A DNA stretch of 64,000 nt from Sphaerobacter sp. (GTDB lineage: Bacteria > Chloroflexota > Chloroflexia > Thermomicrobiales > Thermomicrobiaceae): positions 1 through 64,000 of the forward strand of contig NZ_JADGHZ010000002.1 of NCBI RefSeq assembly GCF_019683595.1. Direction: 5' to 3'. Both the position numbers and the translations under genes were made by a program. This document shows, one piece after another, positions 7,875-16,416 of this stretch. The number at the start of each line of letters is the position of its first letter. Within the stretch, counting starts at the first letter, position 1. The notes under the pieces are model-generated. The model ran no database searches, was not told the origin of the DNA, and saw nothing but the letters and a program-made list of their open reading frames with translations.

Positions 7875-8855
7875 TCACGCTCCCGCCTGAGGGCCGCTCC
7901 CCTCCCCCATCTCCTCCACCGGCGCAAACCGCGCACCGCGAGGGAGCCGTACGCCACGGGCCCAGTCCTCCGCCGACATCTCGCGCTTTCCTTCGGGCTG
8001 CACCCGAAGGAGCAAGAGGTCGGTAGAACCGGTGGAAACTCGAGGCGGCTGCGCTGTGAGATTGATGGTGCCGGGGGGTTCGGTGCTTACCGCCTGGGAT
8101 ATGTCGCAAGCGAGGATGGCCAGCCGGCGGCCCTCGAGAAAGCTCCAGGCTTTGGGCCACGGTTGCATCGCCCGCACCAGACGCTCGATCGCCGCAGCGT
8201 CCTGGCGCCAGTCGATCCGAGCGCCCGCCGTCGTGAGCTCACGGGTATACGTCGCGGCCTCGTCGTCCTGCGGCACAGCGTTCAGCTTCCCTGCGACCCA
8301 GCCGGCTACCACGTCCGGCAGCATCTCCGCCGCCAGGTTGGCGAGGCGCTCTGACAAGGTTCCGGCGGTCTCCGTCCCGTCGAGCGGGATGCGGCGCTGG
8401 GCAACGATCGGGCCGGCATCCATGTGTCTGATGAGCTTGATGATCGAGACCCCGGTCTCCGCGTCGCCGTTCAGGATGGCCGCCTGCACCGGCGACGAAC
8501 CGCGATACCGCGGAAGCAACGAAGGGTGCACGTTGAGGCACCCGTGGGGTGCCAGGTCGAGGACCACCTGGCGCAGGATTTCTCCATACGCGACGACCAC
8601 CATCACGTCCGGCGCGACGGTCGCAAGTTGCTCGACCGCATCCGGGTCGCGCAGCGTCTCCGGCTGGAAGACAGGTAGACCCAGCTCCAGGGCGGCCTCC
8701 TTAACCGCCGGGGGGCGCGGCTGCCGGCCGCGTCCCGCCGGACGATCCGGCTGGGTCACGACGAGCGGGATGGTGAACCGGGCATCCGAAGCCAGCGCTC
8801 GAAGCGAGGGGACAGCGAATGCCGGTGAGCCGAGGAAGACGACGGAGATGGCCAT
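7875..8855 (-). CDS. fmt: Methionyl-tRNA formyltransferase
   Basis: A 326-residue Fmt that formylates initiator Met-tRNA with 10-formyl-tetrahydrofolate. The catalytic triad is intact: Asn108 and His110 in CLNVHPSLLPRYRGSSP, and Asp146 in RHMDAGPIVAQ. The N-terminal Rossmann fold starts FLGSPAFAVPSLRAL, and the C-terminal OB-like tRNA-binding domain follows from about residue 205. It has an ATG start 6 bp downstream of the Rab-like GTPase stop, and endonuclease V follows after 6 bp, so the three genes are probably one transcript. No def (peptide deformylase) gene is adjacent. Confidence 0.95.
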   Translation of the reverse strand: MAISVVFLGSPAFAVPSLRALASDARFTIPLVVTQPDRPAGRGRQPRPPAVKEAALELGLPVFQPETLRDPDAVEQLATVAPDVMVVVAYGEILRQVVLDLAPHGCLNVHPSLLPRYRGSSPVQAAILNGDAETGVSIIKLIRHMDAGPIVAQRRIPLDGTETAGTLSERLANLAAEMLPDVVAGWVAGKLNAVPQDDEAATYTRELTTAGARIDWRQDAAAIERLVRAMQPWPKAWSFLEGRRLAILACDISQAVSTEPPGTINLTAQPPRVSTGSTDLLLLRVQPEGKREMSAEDWARGVRLPRGARFAPVEEMGEGSGPQAGA

Positions 8856-8861
8856 GGCAGC

Positions 8862-9365
8862 CTATCGCTGTGCGGCGCGCGCGTGGCGGTACGCCGCTTC
8901 CGCCAAGAGGGTGAACGCTTGCGTCACATTCTCGCCGGTCTTGGCAGAGAGGAACCCGTGCGGTGTTCCGAGATGCCGCGCCAGCACCCGGCCCCACATC
9001 GGAGGGAAGACGAGGCCGAGGTCGATCTTGTTGCCGACGATGATCAGCGGCGCATCCGGCGCATACCGGACGCAGCGGGCATGCCACTCGATCAAGGCCT
9101 GGAGCGAGGCGGGCTCGGTCACATCGTAGACCAGCATCCCGGCCTGGGCCCCAATGTAGAAGTTCGGCCGGTTCCCGGCCTGGCCCTCAATGTCCCAGAT
9201 CGCCAGGCGGACCGTCTCGCCGTCAATGGTGAACTCTTGTGTGGTGATGTCGATGCCCAGGGTGATGTTGCGGGCCTCGCTGAACTTGCCCCGCGCATAC
9301 TTACGGATCAGCGAGGTCTTCCCGACGTTACCTTCACCGCCGACGATCACCTTGAGTGTGCGCAT
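8862..9365 (-). CDS. Rab/Ras-like small GTPase
   Basis: A 167-residue single-domain Ras-superfamily GTPase. I start it at ATG 9365 (MRTLKVIVGGEGNVGKTS); the 29 extra residues of the track lie partly upstream of the predicted transcription start. G1 is GGEGNVGKTS, switch I Thr is in NITLGIDITTQEF, G3 is WDIEGQAGN, G4 is NKIDL and G5 is SAKTG. G3 departs from the eukaryotic DTAGQE at two positions, but the glycine and the Gln61 equivalent are kept. There is no C-terminal prenylation cysteine. Such Rab-like proteins occur in several bacterial phyla, often near roadblock/MglA genes; none is adjacent here. Function unknown. Confidence 0.88.
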   Translation of the reverse strand: MRTLKVIVGGEGNVGKTSLIRKYARGKFSEARNITLGIDITTQEFTIDGETVRLAIWDIEGQAGNRPNFYIGAQAGMLVYDVTEPASLQALIEWHARCVRYAPDAPLIIVGNKIDLGLVFPPMWGRVLARHLGTPHGFLSAKTGENVTQAFTLLAEAAYRHARAAQR

Positions 9366-9422
9366 GAGCGAGTTCCCATCGTCGAGGATGTGGGTTGTGA
9401 TGCCACCCCAACCCGCCGCCCG

Positions 9423-9452
9423 AGTATAGGCTTCCCGCCAATGGGGGGTCAA
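9423..9452 (-). promoter_or_regulatory. Promoter for the GTPase-fmt-nfi operon
   Basis: On the minus strand TTGACC (9452-9447) is followed after 18 bp by TATACT (9428-9423). Transcription would begin near 9416, leaving a leader of about 50 nt before the ATG at 9365. It is back-to-back with the plus-strand promoter of the DUF2298 operon. Confidence 0.6.
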
Positions 9453-9460
9453 CGGCCCGA

Positions 9461-9489
9461 TTGTCCTGGTATGGTCCCGCTGTTATGAT
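9461..9489 (+). promoter_or_regulatory. Extended -10 promoter for the DUF2298 operon
   Basis: TTGTCC (9461-9466), 17 bp, then TATGAT (9484-9489) preceded by TGT, forming an extended -10 (TGTTATGAT). Transcription would start about 9496, only a few bases before the ATG at 9499, so the mRNA is predicted to be nearly leaderless. No ribosome binding site is present in front of that ATG. Confidence 0.6.
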
Positions 9490-9498
9490 TTCGCAGCA

Positions 9499-12400
9499 AT
9501 GAGGAACGTGCTCGCTCCCCGCGCCGGTTGGTATATCGCTGTTGGCGCGATCCTCGCCCTCGCCCTGGGCCTGCGACTTTTCGGTCACAACTGGGATGAT
9601 GGCTGGTACCTTCACCCCGACGAGCGCTTCATCGCGATCGTGGTGAGCGACCGCATCCACGTCCCTTCGGCTGGTGACCTCTCAGTCATCTTCGACCCGG
9701 CCCGGAGCCCACTGAACCCTCGCGCCGACGACGCCGACGGCAGGCCCCAGTCCTTCGCGTACGGCAGCCTGCCCCTCTACGTCGTGGCAATCGTGGGGTG
9801 GTTTGCGGGGCACCTGACCGGCGTTGACTACCACGCCTATCGCAACGTCGCAGCCGTAGGTCGTCCCCTAACGGCACTCCTCGACACCGCCACGGTGCTC
9901 CTCGCCATGGCGTTCGCAGCCCGGGTCTACGGGCGAGCGGTCGCCGCACTCACGGGCATCCTGCTCGCCACCAGCGTCATCCTGATCCAACTGGCCCACT
10001 TCTTCACGACCGACACCTGGATCACCTTCTTCGCCGTGGCGACCCTGTTCGCGGCGTTACGGTTGTGGGAGACGCGCCGGCTTGGCTGGGCCATGGTCGC
10101 CGGCGCCGCGGTGGGTGCGGGGTTGGCGACGAAGGTCAGCGTCGTCACGCTCCTGGTCCCGGTGCTCGTCGCGGCCCTGGCACCGGAAGGACGCCCCCGC
10201 CGGCCGTTTGTCGAGCGTTCGGGTGTGATCCGCCTCGGGGCTGCCGCGGTGGCGGCGCTGCTGGTCTTTGCGGTCTTCGAGCCGTACGCGCTGTGGCGCC
10301 CTGGCCCGTTTATCGAGGACGCGCTGACCCAATGGGAGATCGTTAGCGGCCGATTCGACGTGCCCTTCACCCGCCAGTTCGTCGGCACCACGCGGGGCGT
10401 GTACCAGATCGACAATCTGGTTCGTTGGGGCCTTGGCCCGCTGCTCGGACTCGCCGCCATCGCCGGCACGCTCGCCGCGATTCGTCGAACGCTTCGTCAC
10501 CGTTCCCCGGGGGACATCCTCCTGGTCACCTGGGTCGTGACGTACTTCGCACTCGTGGCGACCGCCGAGGCGAAGTTCCTGCGCTATATGGCCCCGATCG
10601 TCCCGGCACTCGTTATCCTCGCCGCTGCCTGGCTCACGGACCTCGCCTCGCGCCACGAGCTCCACCGATGGCGCCGGGCCGTCACCTGGTGCCTGGTCGG
10701 TCTCGTCGTACTCGGCACCGCCGCCTGGGCACTGGCCTTCGAGGCGATCTACACGCAGACGCACCCACGCGTCGCGGCATCGGAGTGGATCTACCGCAAC
10801 ATCCCACCCGGCGCGACGCTCACCGCCGAGTACTGGGACGACGCGTTGCCCATCCCCGTCACGGGCCAACCGCCGGACACCTACCGCACGCTGACGCTCG
10901 ACCTCTACGCTGACCGGCACAACGAATCAGCCTTCGCCTACCTTGTCGATCAACTGGCGCAGGCCGACTACATCGTGCTCTCGAGCGACCGGCTTTCCGC
11001 TTCGATCCCGCGTCTGCCCTGGCGCTACCCGGTCTACAAGCAGTACTACCACCTGCTCGACACCGGTCAGCTCGGTTTTCAGCTCGTCTACCATGGCACC
11101 AATTACCCGCGGCTCGGCCCCGTGACGATCGTGGACGAAGCTGCCGACGAGAGCTTCCGCGTCTATGACCATCCCGAGGTGCGCATCTACAAGAAGGTGG
11201 AGCGGCTCTCCACCGAGGAGCTACGCGATCGCTTCGCCTGGGCACTGGCACAGCCCTGGTGGCCGACTCGCGAGCGGCCGGATGCCTACCTGCTGGACGG
11301 CATGCCGCCCGGGCAGCGCCAGGCAGCGCAAGACCTTGGGTGGTCCGCCAGACTGACGCGGAACAGCGTGGCCGCTACCGTCGTCTGGCTCATCGCGCTC
11401 GCGCTTCTGGGCCTTGCGACATTGCCGGCGACGCTGCTCCTGCTCCGCGCCTTCCCCGACCTGGGCTGGGGTCTCGCGCGGACCGTCGGGCTCGTCGCCG
11501 TCGGCTACCTCGTCTGGATCGGCGCCAGCCTGGGCGTGAGCCGCTTCACGCTGCCCTGGATTATCGTCGCGGTCGTCCTGACCGCGTTCGCCTCCTGGGG
11601 TGGGCTCCGCGGGCAACTGCCGCCCCTGCTGTACGAGGTGCGCAGACGTCGGCCGGTGATCATCGCCAGCGAATTGGCCTTCCTCGTCGGGTTCGGGTTC
11701 TTTCTGTTCCTCCGCTCCCTGAATCCAGACCTCTGGCACACCTACTGGGGCGGCGAAAAGCCGATGGAGATGGCCTACATCAGTGCCATCGGGCGGAGCG
11801 CCACCTTCCCGCCGTATGACCCGTGGTTCGCCGGCGGTGTAATGAATTACTACTACTACGGCTTCTACCTGATGGCCCTGCTGTGGAAGCTGACCGGCGT
11901 ACCTCCTGAGATCGGCTTTCAGTTGGCGGCCGCCACGCTCGCGGGTCTGGTCACCGCGGCTGCGTTCAGCCTCTCCGCGGCGCTCTGCAGCCGCGCGCTG
12001 CGCCTGGAGCACCCCCGCGCGATCGTGAGCTGCGGCGTATTGGGGACCGTGCTGCTGGTCGCGATGGGCAACCTCGACGCGGTGGGCCAGATCGTGGCGA
12101 CCCGTTCGCTGCGCGTCGACTACTGGCAGAGCAGCCGGGTCGTCGACTACGCTATCACCGAGTTCCCGTACTTCAGCCTGCTCTGGGCCGACGTGCACCC
12201 CCACCTGCTGGCACTACCAGTCATGCTCCTGCTGCTGGCGCTGCTCTATGCCTGGCTCCTGCGTCCGCCAGATACCCGCGGAGGATTCTGGCCGTGGCTC
12301 TGGAGCGGTGCGGCCGCCTTGACCGGCGGATCGATCGCGGTCATCAACTCCTGGGACCTCCCGCTGACCGTCCTGTTCACGGGCGCCGTGCTCGTGACCG

Positions 12401-13944
12401 CCGCGCTCCGGAACAAGCGGCGTCCGTGGCGGACCGTCGGCTTCGCCGTACTCCAGTGCGCTGCTCTCGTGATCGTTGCTCGCTGGTTGTTCGAGCCATT
12501 CTTCAGCCGCTTTGTCGTCCTCGTCAGCGGCGTCGCCCGTACCACGGAGGGGACAGCGCTGCCCCAGTACCTGGTCCACTTCGGGCCGTTCCTCGGGATC
12601 GTGGCGTTGGCGGGCCTGACCTTCGCCGTCCGGCACTACGCGGTGCGTGCGGCGGCGCATGACAGTGCCCCGGTCGACATGTTCGTCGTACTGACGACCG
12701 TCGTGGCTGCCCTGGCCGGGTACACAATCGTGGTCCTCGTGCTCGGACCGCTCAGGTGGCTCTCGATCGGTGGGATCGCGATCTCACTCTTCGGCGCGGC
12801 GGTGATGGGGTTCGGGGTTCCTCTGGTCAGTTGCGGGAGCCTCACGGCGATCCGGCCCGTCCTGCCGCTCCTGGCTGTCGTGGCAGGAGGTCTGGCCCCC
12901 GTCCGGCCGACCGCTGCGGTGTTGATTCCCGCGCTCGCGGTCTCGGCGGCGCTCTGGGTCCGGCTGCGCGATCGCCCGGGCGCGGGGATGGCAGCGCTCG
13001 CCTTAGCTGCCGCCGTCGGCATCGGATTCGGGGTGGATCTCGTCTACGTCGTCGACGATCTGAGCGGCTCGGATTGGGCCAGGATGAACACCGTCTTCAA
13101 GTTCTACTTCGAGAGCTGGCCCCTCTACGCGCTAGCCGCCACAGTCGCAATGGCTTGGTTGATCCGGGCCGTGCTTTCGGGGACGGTGTCCAGCCCGATC
13201 GGCCTGATCGCCCACCCCAAGGCCCGCGGTCGGCCGCAGCGAGGGGTAGAACACACCGTGCAGGTTCTGGTGGCTCGCGCGGCGCTCGCGGGAGCGGTAG
13301 TGCTCGTCCTTGCCGGCCTCGCCTATCCCATATTCGCCACCCGCACCCGGCTCGCCGAACACATGCCGGGCAGTCCCACCACACCCACACTTGACGGGCT
13401 GGCCTGGATGCGGGGGTCGTGGATCTTCAACGCGGCGGGACAGCCCATCGACTTCAGCGGGGACTACGACGCGATCCGCTGGCTCCGCGAACACACTCAA
13501 GGCCTTCCGGTGATCCTGGAAGCCAGTATCGGGCCATACCGCGGCAACGGGAGCCGCATCGCGGCCGCCACCGGCCTGCCGGACGTGCTCGGCTGGGATC
13601 GCCACCAGCGCCAGCAGCGGCCCTGGCCGGAGATCGACGAGCGACTGCTCGACGTCCGGCGCATCTACACCAGCACGGATGTGAACGAGAAGCGCGCGCT
13701 CCTGCACCGCTACGGCGTACGCTACATCATCGTCGGAGACGTGGAGCGCCACACGATCATCCAGGCGCCCTTCGCCGGGGCGACGCAGCCGGCTGAGCCG
13801 TACGCCTCGCCCGAGGGATTGGCAGCGTTCGACCAGATGCTCGGCACTGATCTCAGGCTCGTGTTCGAATCGGGGAACACCCGGATCTACGAGGTGCTCC
13901 CCGTCCCCAGCCTCCCGCCGCTGGCCTCCCGGGGGGCGTCATGA
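9499..13944 (+). CDS. Giant membrane protein: PMT/ArnT-like glycosyltransferase domain fused to DUF2298 (Chlor_Arch_YYY)
   Basis: A 1481-residue polytopic membrane protein. The first ~600 residues look like a GT-C (PMT/ArnT type) transferase: an acidic site DDGWYLHPDERF in the first external loop, alternating helices, and a soluble C-terminal portion. From about residue 640 a DUF2298 module follows, with EKPMEMAYISA (~750), DPWFAGGVMNYYYYGF, EFPYFSLLWADVHPHLLAL (~887), INSWDLP (~947) and RMNTVFKFYFESW (~1194). DUF2298 proteins are themselves thought to be GT-C-like, found in Chloroflexi and archaea, with no proven reaction. The stop overlaps the next start as ATGA. Probably lipid-linked sugar transfer at the membrane; substrate unknown. 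Confidence 0.82.
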   Translation: MRNVLAPRAGWYIAVGAILALALGLRLFGHNWDDGWYLHPDERFIAIVVSDRIHVPSAGDLSVIFDPARSPLNPRADDADGRPQSFAYGSLPLYVVAIVGWFAGHLTGVDYHAYRNVAAVGRPLTALLDTATVLLAMAFAARVYGRAVAALTGILLATSVILIQLAHFFTTDTWITFFAVATLFAALRLWETRRLGWAMVAGAAVGAGLATKVSVVTLLVPVLVAALAPEGRPRRPFVERSGVIRLGAAAVAALLVFAVFEPYALWRPGPFIEDALTQWEIVSGRFDVPFTRQFVGTTRGVYQIDNLVRWGLGPLLGLAAIAGTLAAIRRTLRHRSPGDILLVTWVVTYFALVATAEAKFLRYMAPIVPALVILAAAWLTDLASRHELHRWRRAVTWCLVGLVVLGTAAWALAFEAIYTQTHPRVAASEWIYRNIPPGATLTAEYWDDALPIPVTGQPPDTYRTLTLDLYADRHNESAFAYLVDQLAQADYIVLSSDRLSASIPRLPWRYPVYKQYYHLLDTGQLGFQLVYHGTNYPRLGPVTIVDEAADESFRVYDHPEVRIYKKVERLSTEELRDRFAWALAQPWWPTRERPDAYLLDGMPPGQRQAAQDLGWSARLTRNSVAATVVWLIALALLGLATLPATLLLLRAFPDLGWGLARTVGLVAVGYLVWIGASLGVSRFTLPWIIVAVVLTAFASWGGLRGQLPPLLYEVRRRRPVIIASELAFLVGFGFFLFLRSLNPDLWHTYWGGEKPMEMAYISAIGRSATFPPYDPWFAGGVMNYYYYGFYLMALLWKLTGVPPEIGFQLAAATLAGLVTAAAFSLSAALCSRALRLEHPRAIVSCGVLGTVLLVAMGNLDAVGQIVATRSLRVDYWQSSRVVDYAITEFPYFSLLWADVHPHLLALPVMLLLLALLYAWLLRPPDTRGGFWPWLWSGAAALTGGSIAVINSWDLPLTVLFTGAVLVTAALRNKRRPWRTVGFAVLQCAALVIVARWLFEPFFSRFVVLVSGVARTTEGTALPQYLVHFGPFLGIVALAGLTFAVRHYAVRAAAHDSAPVDMFVVLTTVVAALAGYTIVVLVLGPLRWLSIGGIAISLFGAAVMGFGVPLVSCGSLTAIRPVLPLLAVVAGGLAPVRPTAAVLIPALAVSAALWVRLRDRPGAGMAALALAAAVGIGFGVDLVYVVDDLSGSDWARMNTVFKFYFESWPLYALAATVAMAWLIRAVLSGTVSSPIGLIAHPKARGRPQRGVEHTVQVLVARAALAGAVVLVLAGLAYPIFATRTRLAEHMPGSPTTPTLDGLAWMRGSWIFNAAGQPIDFSGDYDAIRWLREHTQGLPVILEASIGPYRGNGSRIAAATGLPDVLGWDRHQRQQRPWPEIDERLLDVRRIYTSTDVNEKRALLHRYGVRYIIVGDVERHTIIQAPFAGATQPAEPYASPEGLAAFDQMLGTDLRLVFESGNTRIYEVLPVPSLPPLASRGAS

Positions 13945-16307
13945 GCGTGATCGACGCCCTGACCCAGGGCCTCGCCTGGTACGGGGTCGCGTTCGTGTTG
14001 AGCGCGCTGCTCTACCCGATCGTCTTTCGGGCAAGCCCGGCGTTGCCCGACCGCGGGTTGAGCCTCGCGGGACCGTTGGGCCTCCTCTTTGCCGTGGCCG
14101 GACCGTGGTGGCTGGCGGCTGCCGGGATCGCGCGCTTCACCAACACCCTCCTGGTCGCGATCCCGCTGGCGGTCGGCGCTGCCCTCTGGGCATGGGAGAT
14201 TCGCCGGGGAGAAATCCTCCCCTACCTTAGGCGAAACATCGGCACCGTGCTGCTCTGGCCCACGTCGACACTCGTACTATTCCTGGGTTATGTCGTGTTC
14301 CGCGGCTTCAACCCCGACGCGGCCTACACTGAAAAGCCAATGGACATGGCGATGCTGGCCAGCGCCATCCGCGCGACCGACATGCCGCCGCCTGACCCGT
14401 GGTTCGCCGGCCAGCCGATCAACTACTACTACCTGGGATATGTCTTGATGGCGGCACTCGCTCGGCTGTCAGGCTCGGGTCCTGGGGTCGCCTTCACTCT
14501 TAGCCTCGCGACCACCTTCGCCTACGCCACTGTCGCCGCCGCCGGCACCGCGGCCAACCTCGTTCGCGCTGCGCGCCTCGGCAAAGCCACGGGTGGTCGT
14601 GGCACCGCCTGGCTGGGCGGGATCCTCGGTGCGCTCCTGCTCGTCGGCATCGGCAACCTGGAGACGCCGCTTCGCTTCCTTCGAAACCCGCGAGCGACGC
14701 TGGACGCCGGCTGGTGGAGCGGGGTCGGATGGCAGGCATCGCGCGTCATCGTTGACCAGGGCGTGCCGGGGTCCAGCGGGCCCCGACCGACGATCAACGA
14801 GTTTCCCGCTTTCTCCTTCGTCCTGGGAGATCTCCACCCGCACGTCCTGGCCTATCCACTCTTCATCGCCACGATCGGACTCGCCGTCGGGCTGTTTTCC
14901 CTGTGCGCGAGCGGAGGAGCTCGTGGAGGACTGCGACCGCTCCTCTTCCCGTTGGCGGCGAGCGGGATCGTCGCCGGAGCACTCTACGCCATCAACTCCT
15001 GGGATCTCCCAACCGCCCTGGCGCTCACGTGCGGGGGGCTGCTCCTAGGGGCGGGCCGGTGCCAGCTCCGCCCCGCACTCGTGGCGCTCGCCGTCCTCGT
15101 CGGCGCGGCGCTCCTCACCGCGCTGCCGTTCGCGCTCGGCTACACCCCCGCTATCGGGACCAGCGTGGATGCGATCCCTGCCTGGATCGCCGACCTTCCC
15201 GTCGTCGGGCGGCTCGTGCGAACCGTCGGAATCGTCATCTGGCCACGCAGCGCAGCGACGGCGCTCCTAACGATCTATGGCCTCTTCCTCGGGATTACCG
15301 CGCTCCTGATCGCCGCCCTCTGGATCCTCACCCCACAGTCGCGGCGTCCTGTGAGCGGTCTGCTCCTGGCGGCCGTGCCCGTCGCCATGGTGGTCGGAAC
15401 CCTGGCACGCTTCGCGGCGCTCTGGCTCATCGGGATTCCGCTGGCGCTCCTGTTGCTGCTCCTGCGCCGGGCGCCGGCCGAGCCCACGATGCGCGCGACG
15501 GGGGCGCTCCTCGCGTTTGGTTGGGCACTGGTGCTCGTACCCGAAGTCGCGTTCCTGCAGGATGCCTTCGGCGACCGGATGAACACCGTCTTCAAGGTGT
15601 ACTTCCAGGTCTGGGCGATCCTCGCGGTTGCGGGTGCCGCCGCGATCGTCCTCGCCATGCCTCGCCTGCGCGACGCCCTCGGCCGCGCGCCTACCAGGGC
15701 TGCGGGCGCATTGCTGGCGCTCGTCATGCTCGGCGCGGCACTGTACCCGCCACTGTCCGCGTACCGCTGGACCGACGGTTTCGGCGACTGGCGAGGCATT
15801 GACGGTCTGGCCTACATCGACACGACGTCGCCCGCTGAGGGAGCCGCGATCGCATGGCTGGCGGCGAATGCACGGCCCGGTGACGTGGTACTCGAGGCTC
15901 CGGGCTGCTCCTACGGCGTTGCGGCCGGGCTACCGCATGACCGAGTATCGATGGCTACGGGGCTCCCGACGGTGATCGGCTGGCACTTCCACGAGTACCA
16001 GTGGCGCAGCGGACGGCCGGAGGAGCTCGCCGAGATCGGGCAGCGGCAGGCAGACGTGAATACCATCTACCGTGACCCTACCAGCCCGATGGCCCGTGCC
16101 TTGCTGGAGCAATACCGTGTGCGCTATATCTACGTGGGTACGCACGAGCGCGACGGCTATGAGCCTGGGTGCACGGTCGGCCCGCCCTATCCGGAGGACG
16201 GCTTGGCCGCGCTTGAGCAGCTTGGCTGGTCGCGGGTCTTCCAACAGGGCGATGTGGTTATCTTCGAGCGCCCCGACGACCCGAAACTGGCGAGTCGGCC
16301 AAATTGA
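13941..16307 (+). CDS. DUF2298 (Chlor_Arch_YYY) membrane protein
   Basis: A 788-residue polytopic membrane protein whose whole length matches the second half of the preceding gene product. Shared landmarks are EKPMDMAMLASAI (~130), DPWFAGQPINYYYLGY, EFPAFSFVLGDLHPHVLAY (~286), INSWDLPTAL (~350) and DRMNTVFKVYFQVW (~544), and both end in a soluble segment with a DV-x-x-IY-x-[ST] and Y-x-VRYI-x-VG pattern. The ATGA overlap with the upstream gene points to translational coupling and equal production. They may act together or as a heterodimer. No enzymatic activity has been established for this family. Confidence 0.82.
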   Translation: MSVIDALTQGLAWYGVAFVLSALLYPIVFRASPALPDRGLSLAGPLGLLFAVAGPWWLAAAGIARFTNTLLVAIPLAVGAALWAWEIRRGEILPYLRRNIGTVLLWPTSTLVLFLGYVVFRGFNPDAAYTEKPMDMAMLASAIRATDMPPPDPWFAGQPINYYYLGYVLMAALARLSGSGPGVAFTLSLATTFAYATVAAAGTAANLVRAARLGKATGGRGTAWLGGILGALLLVGIGNLETPLRFLRNPRATLDAGWWSGVGWQASRVIVDQGVPGSSGPRPTINEFPAFSFVLGDLHPHVLAYPLFIATIGLAVGLFSLCASGGARGGLRPLLFPLAASGIVAGALYAINSWDLPTALALTCGGLLLGAGRCQLRPALVALAVLVGAALLTALPFALGYTPAIGTSVDAIPAWIADLPVVGRLVRTVGIVIWPRSAATALLTIYGLFLGITALLIAALWILTPQSRRPVSGLLLAAVPVAMVVGTLARFAALWLIGIPLALLLLLLRRAPAEPTMRATGALLAFGWALVLVPEVAFLQDAFGDRMNTVFKVYFQVWAILAVAGAAAIVLAMPRLRDALGRAPTRAAGALLALVMLGAALYPPLSAYRWTDGFGDWRGIDGLAYIDTTSPAEGAAIAWLAANARPGDVVLEAPGCSYGVAAGLPHDRVSMATGLPTVIGWHFHEYQWRSGRPEELAEIGQRQADVNTIYRDPTSPMARALLEQYRVRYIYVGTHERDGYEPGCTVGPPYPEDGLAALEQLGWSRVFQQGDVVIFERPDDPKLASRPN

Positions 16308-16333
16308 CCGCCTTGCCGCGGCTATGCTAAGAT
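16304..16333 (+). promoter_or_regulatory. Candidate promoter of the infC-rpmI-rplT operon
   Basis: TTGACC (16304-16309), overlapping the TGA of the preceding gene, then 18 bp and TAAGAT (16328-16333). It would give a leader of about 75 nt that contains a hairpin before infC. Confidence 0.45.
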
Positions 16334-16355
16334 TTCGAGCGAGGTTCGCCTGATT

Positions 16356-16387
16356 GCCGCAGCACGCGCGGTCGTCGATGCTGCGGC
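16356..16387 (+). promoter_or_regulatory. Stem-loop in the infC leader
   Basis: GCCGCAGCA (16356-16364) and TGCTGCGGC (16379-16387) form a 9-bp perfect stem around a 14-nt loop, 16 nt before the infC ribosome binding site. There is no T-tract after it, so it is not an obvious terminator. infC-rpmI-rplT leaders are known to be controlled by ribosomal protein L20 in several bacteria; whether this hairpin is such a site is inference. The only upstream ATG (16378) sits inside the stem. Confidence 0.5.
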
Positions 16388-16402
16388 TCTGTATTGTTCA
16401 AC

Positions 16403-16416
16403 GGGAGGCATCAATC
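16403..16416 (+). promoter_or_regulatory. Ribosome binding site and ATC start of infC
   Basis: GGGAGG (16403-16408), five bases, then ATC (16414-16416) in frame with the IF-3 sequence. No ATG, GTG or TTG lies between this ribosome binding site and the conserved IF-3 N-terminus, so the site decides the start. Confidence 0.7.

Noticed and set aside
9366-9452. 29-residue N-terminal extension of the Rab-like GTPase
   Set aside because: It would begin upstream of the predicted transcription start and precedes a standard Ras-fold opening at ATG 9365.
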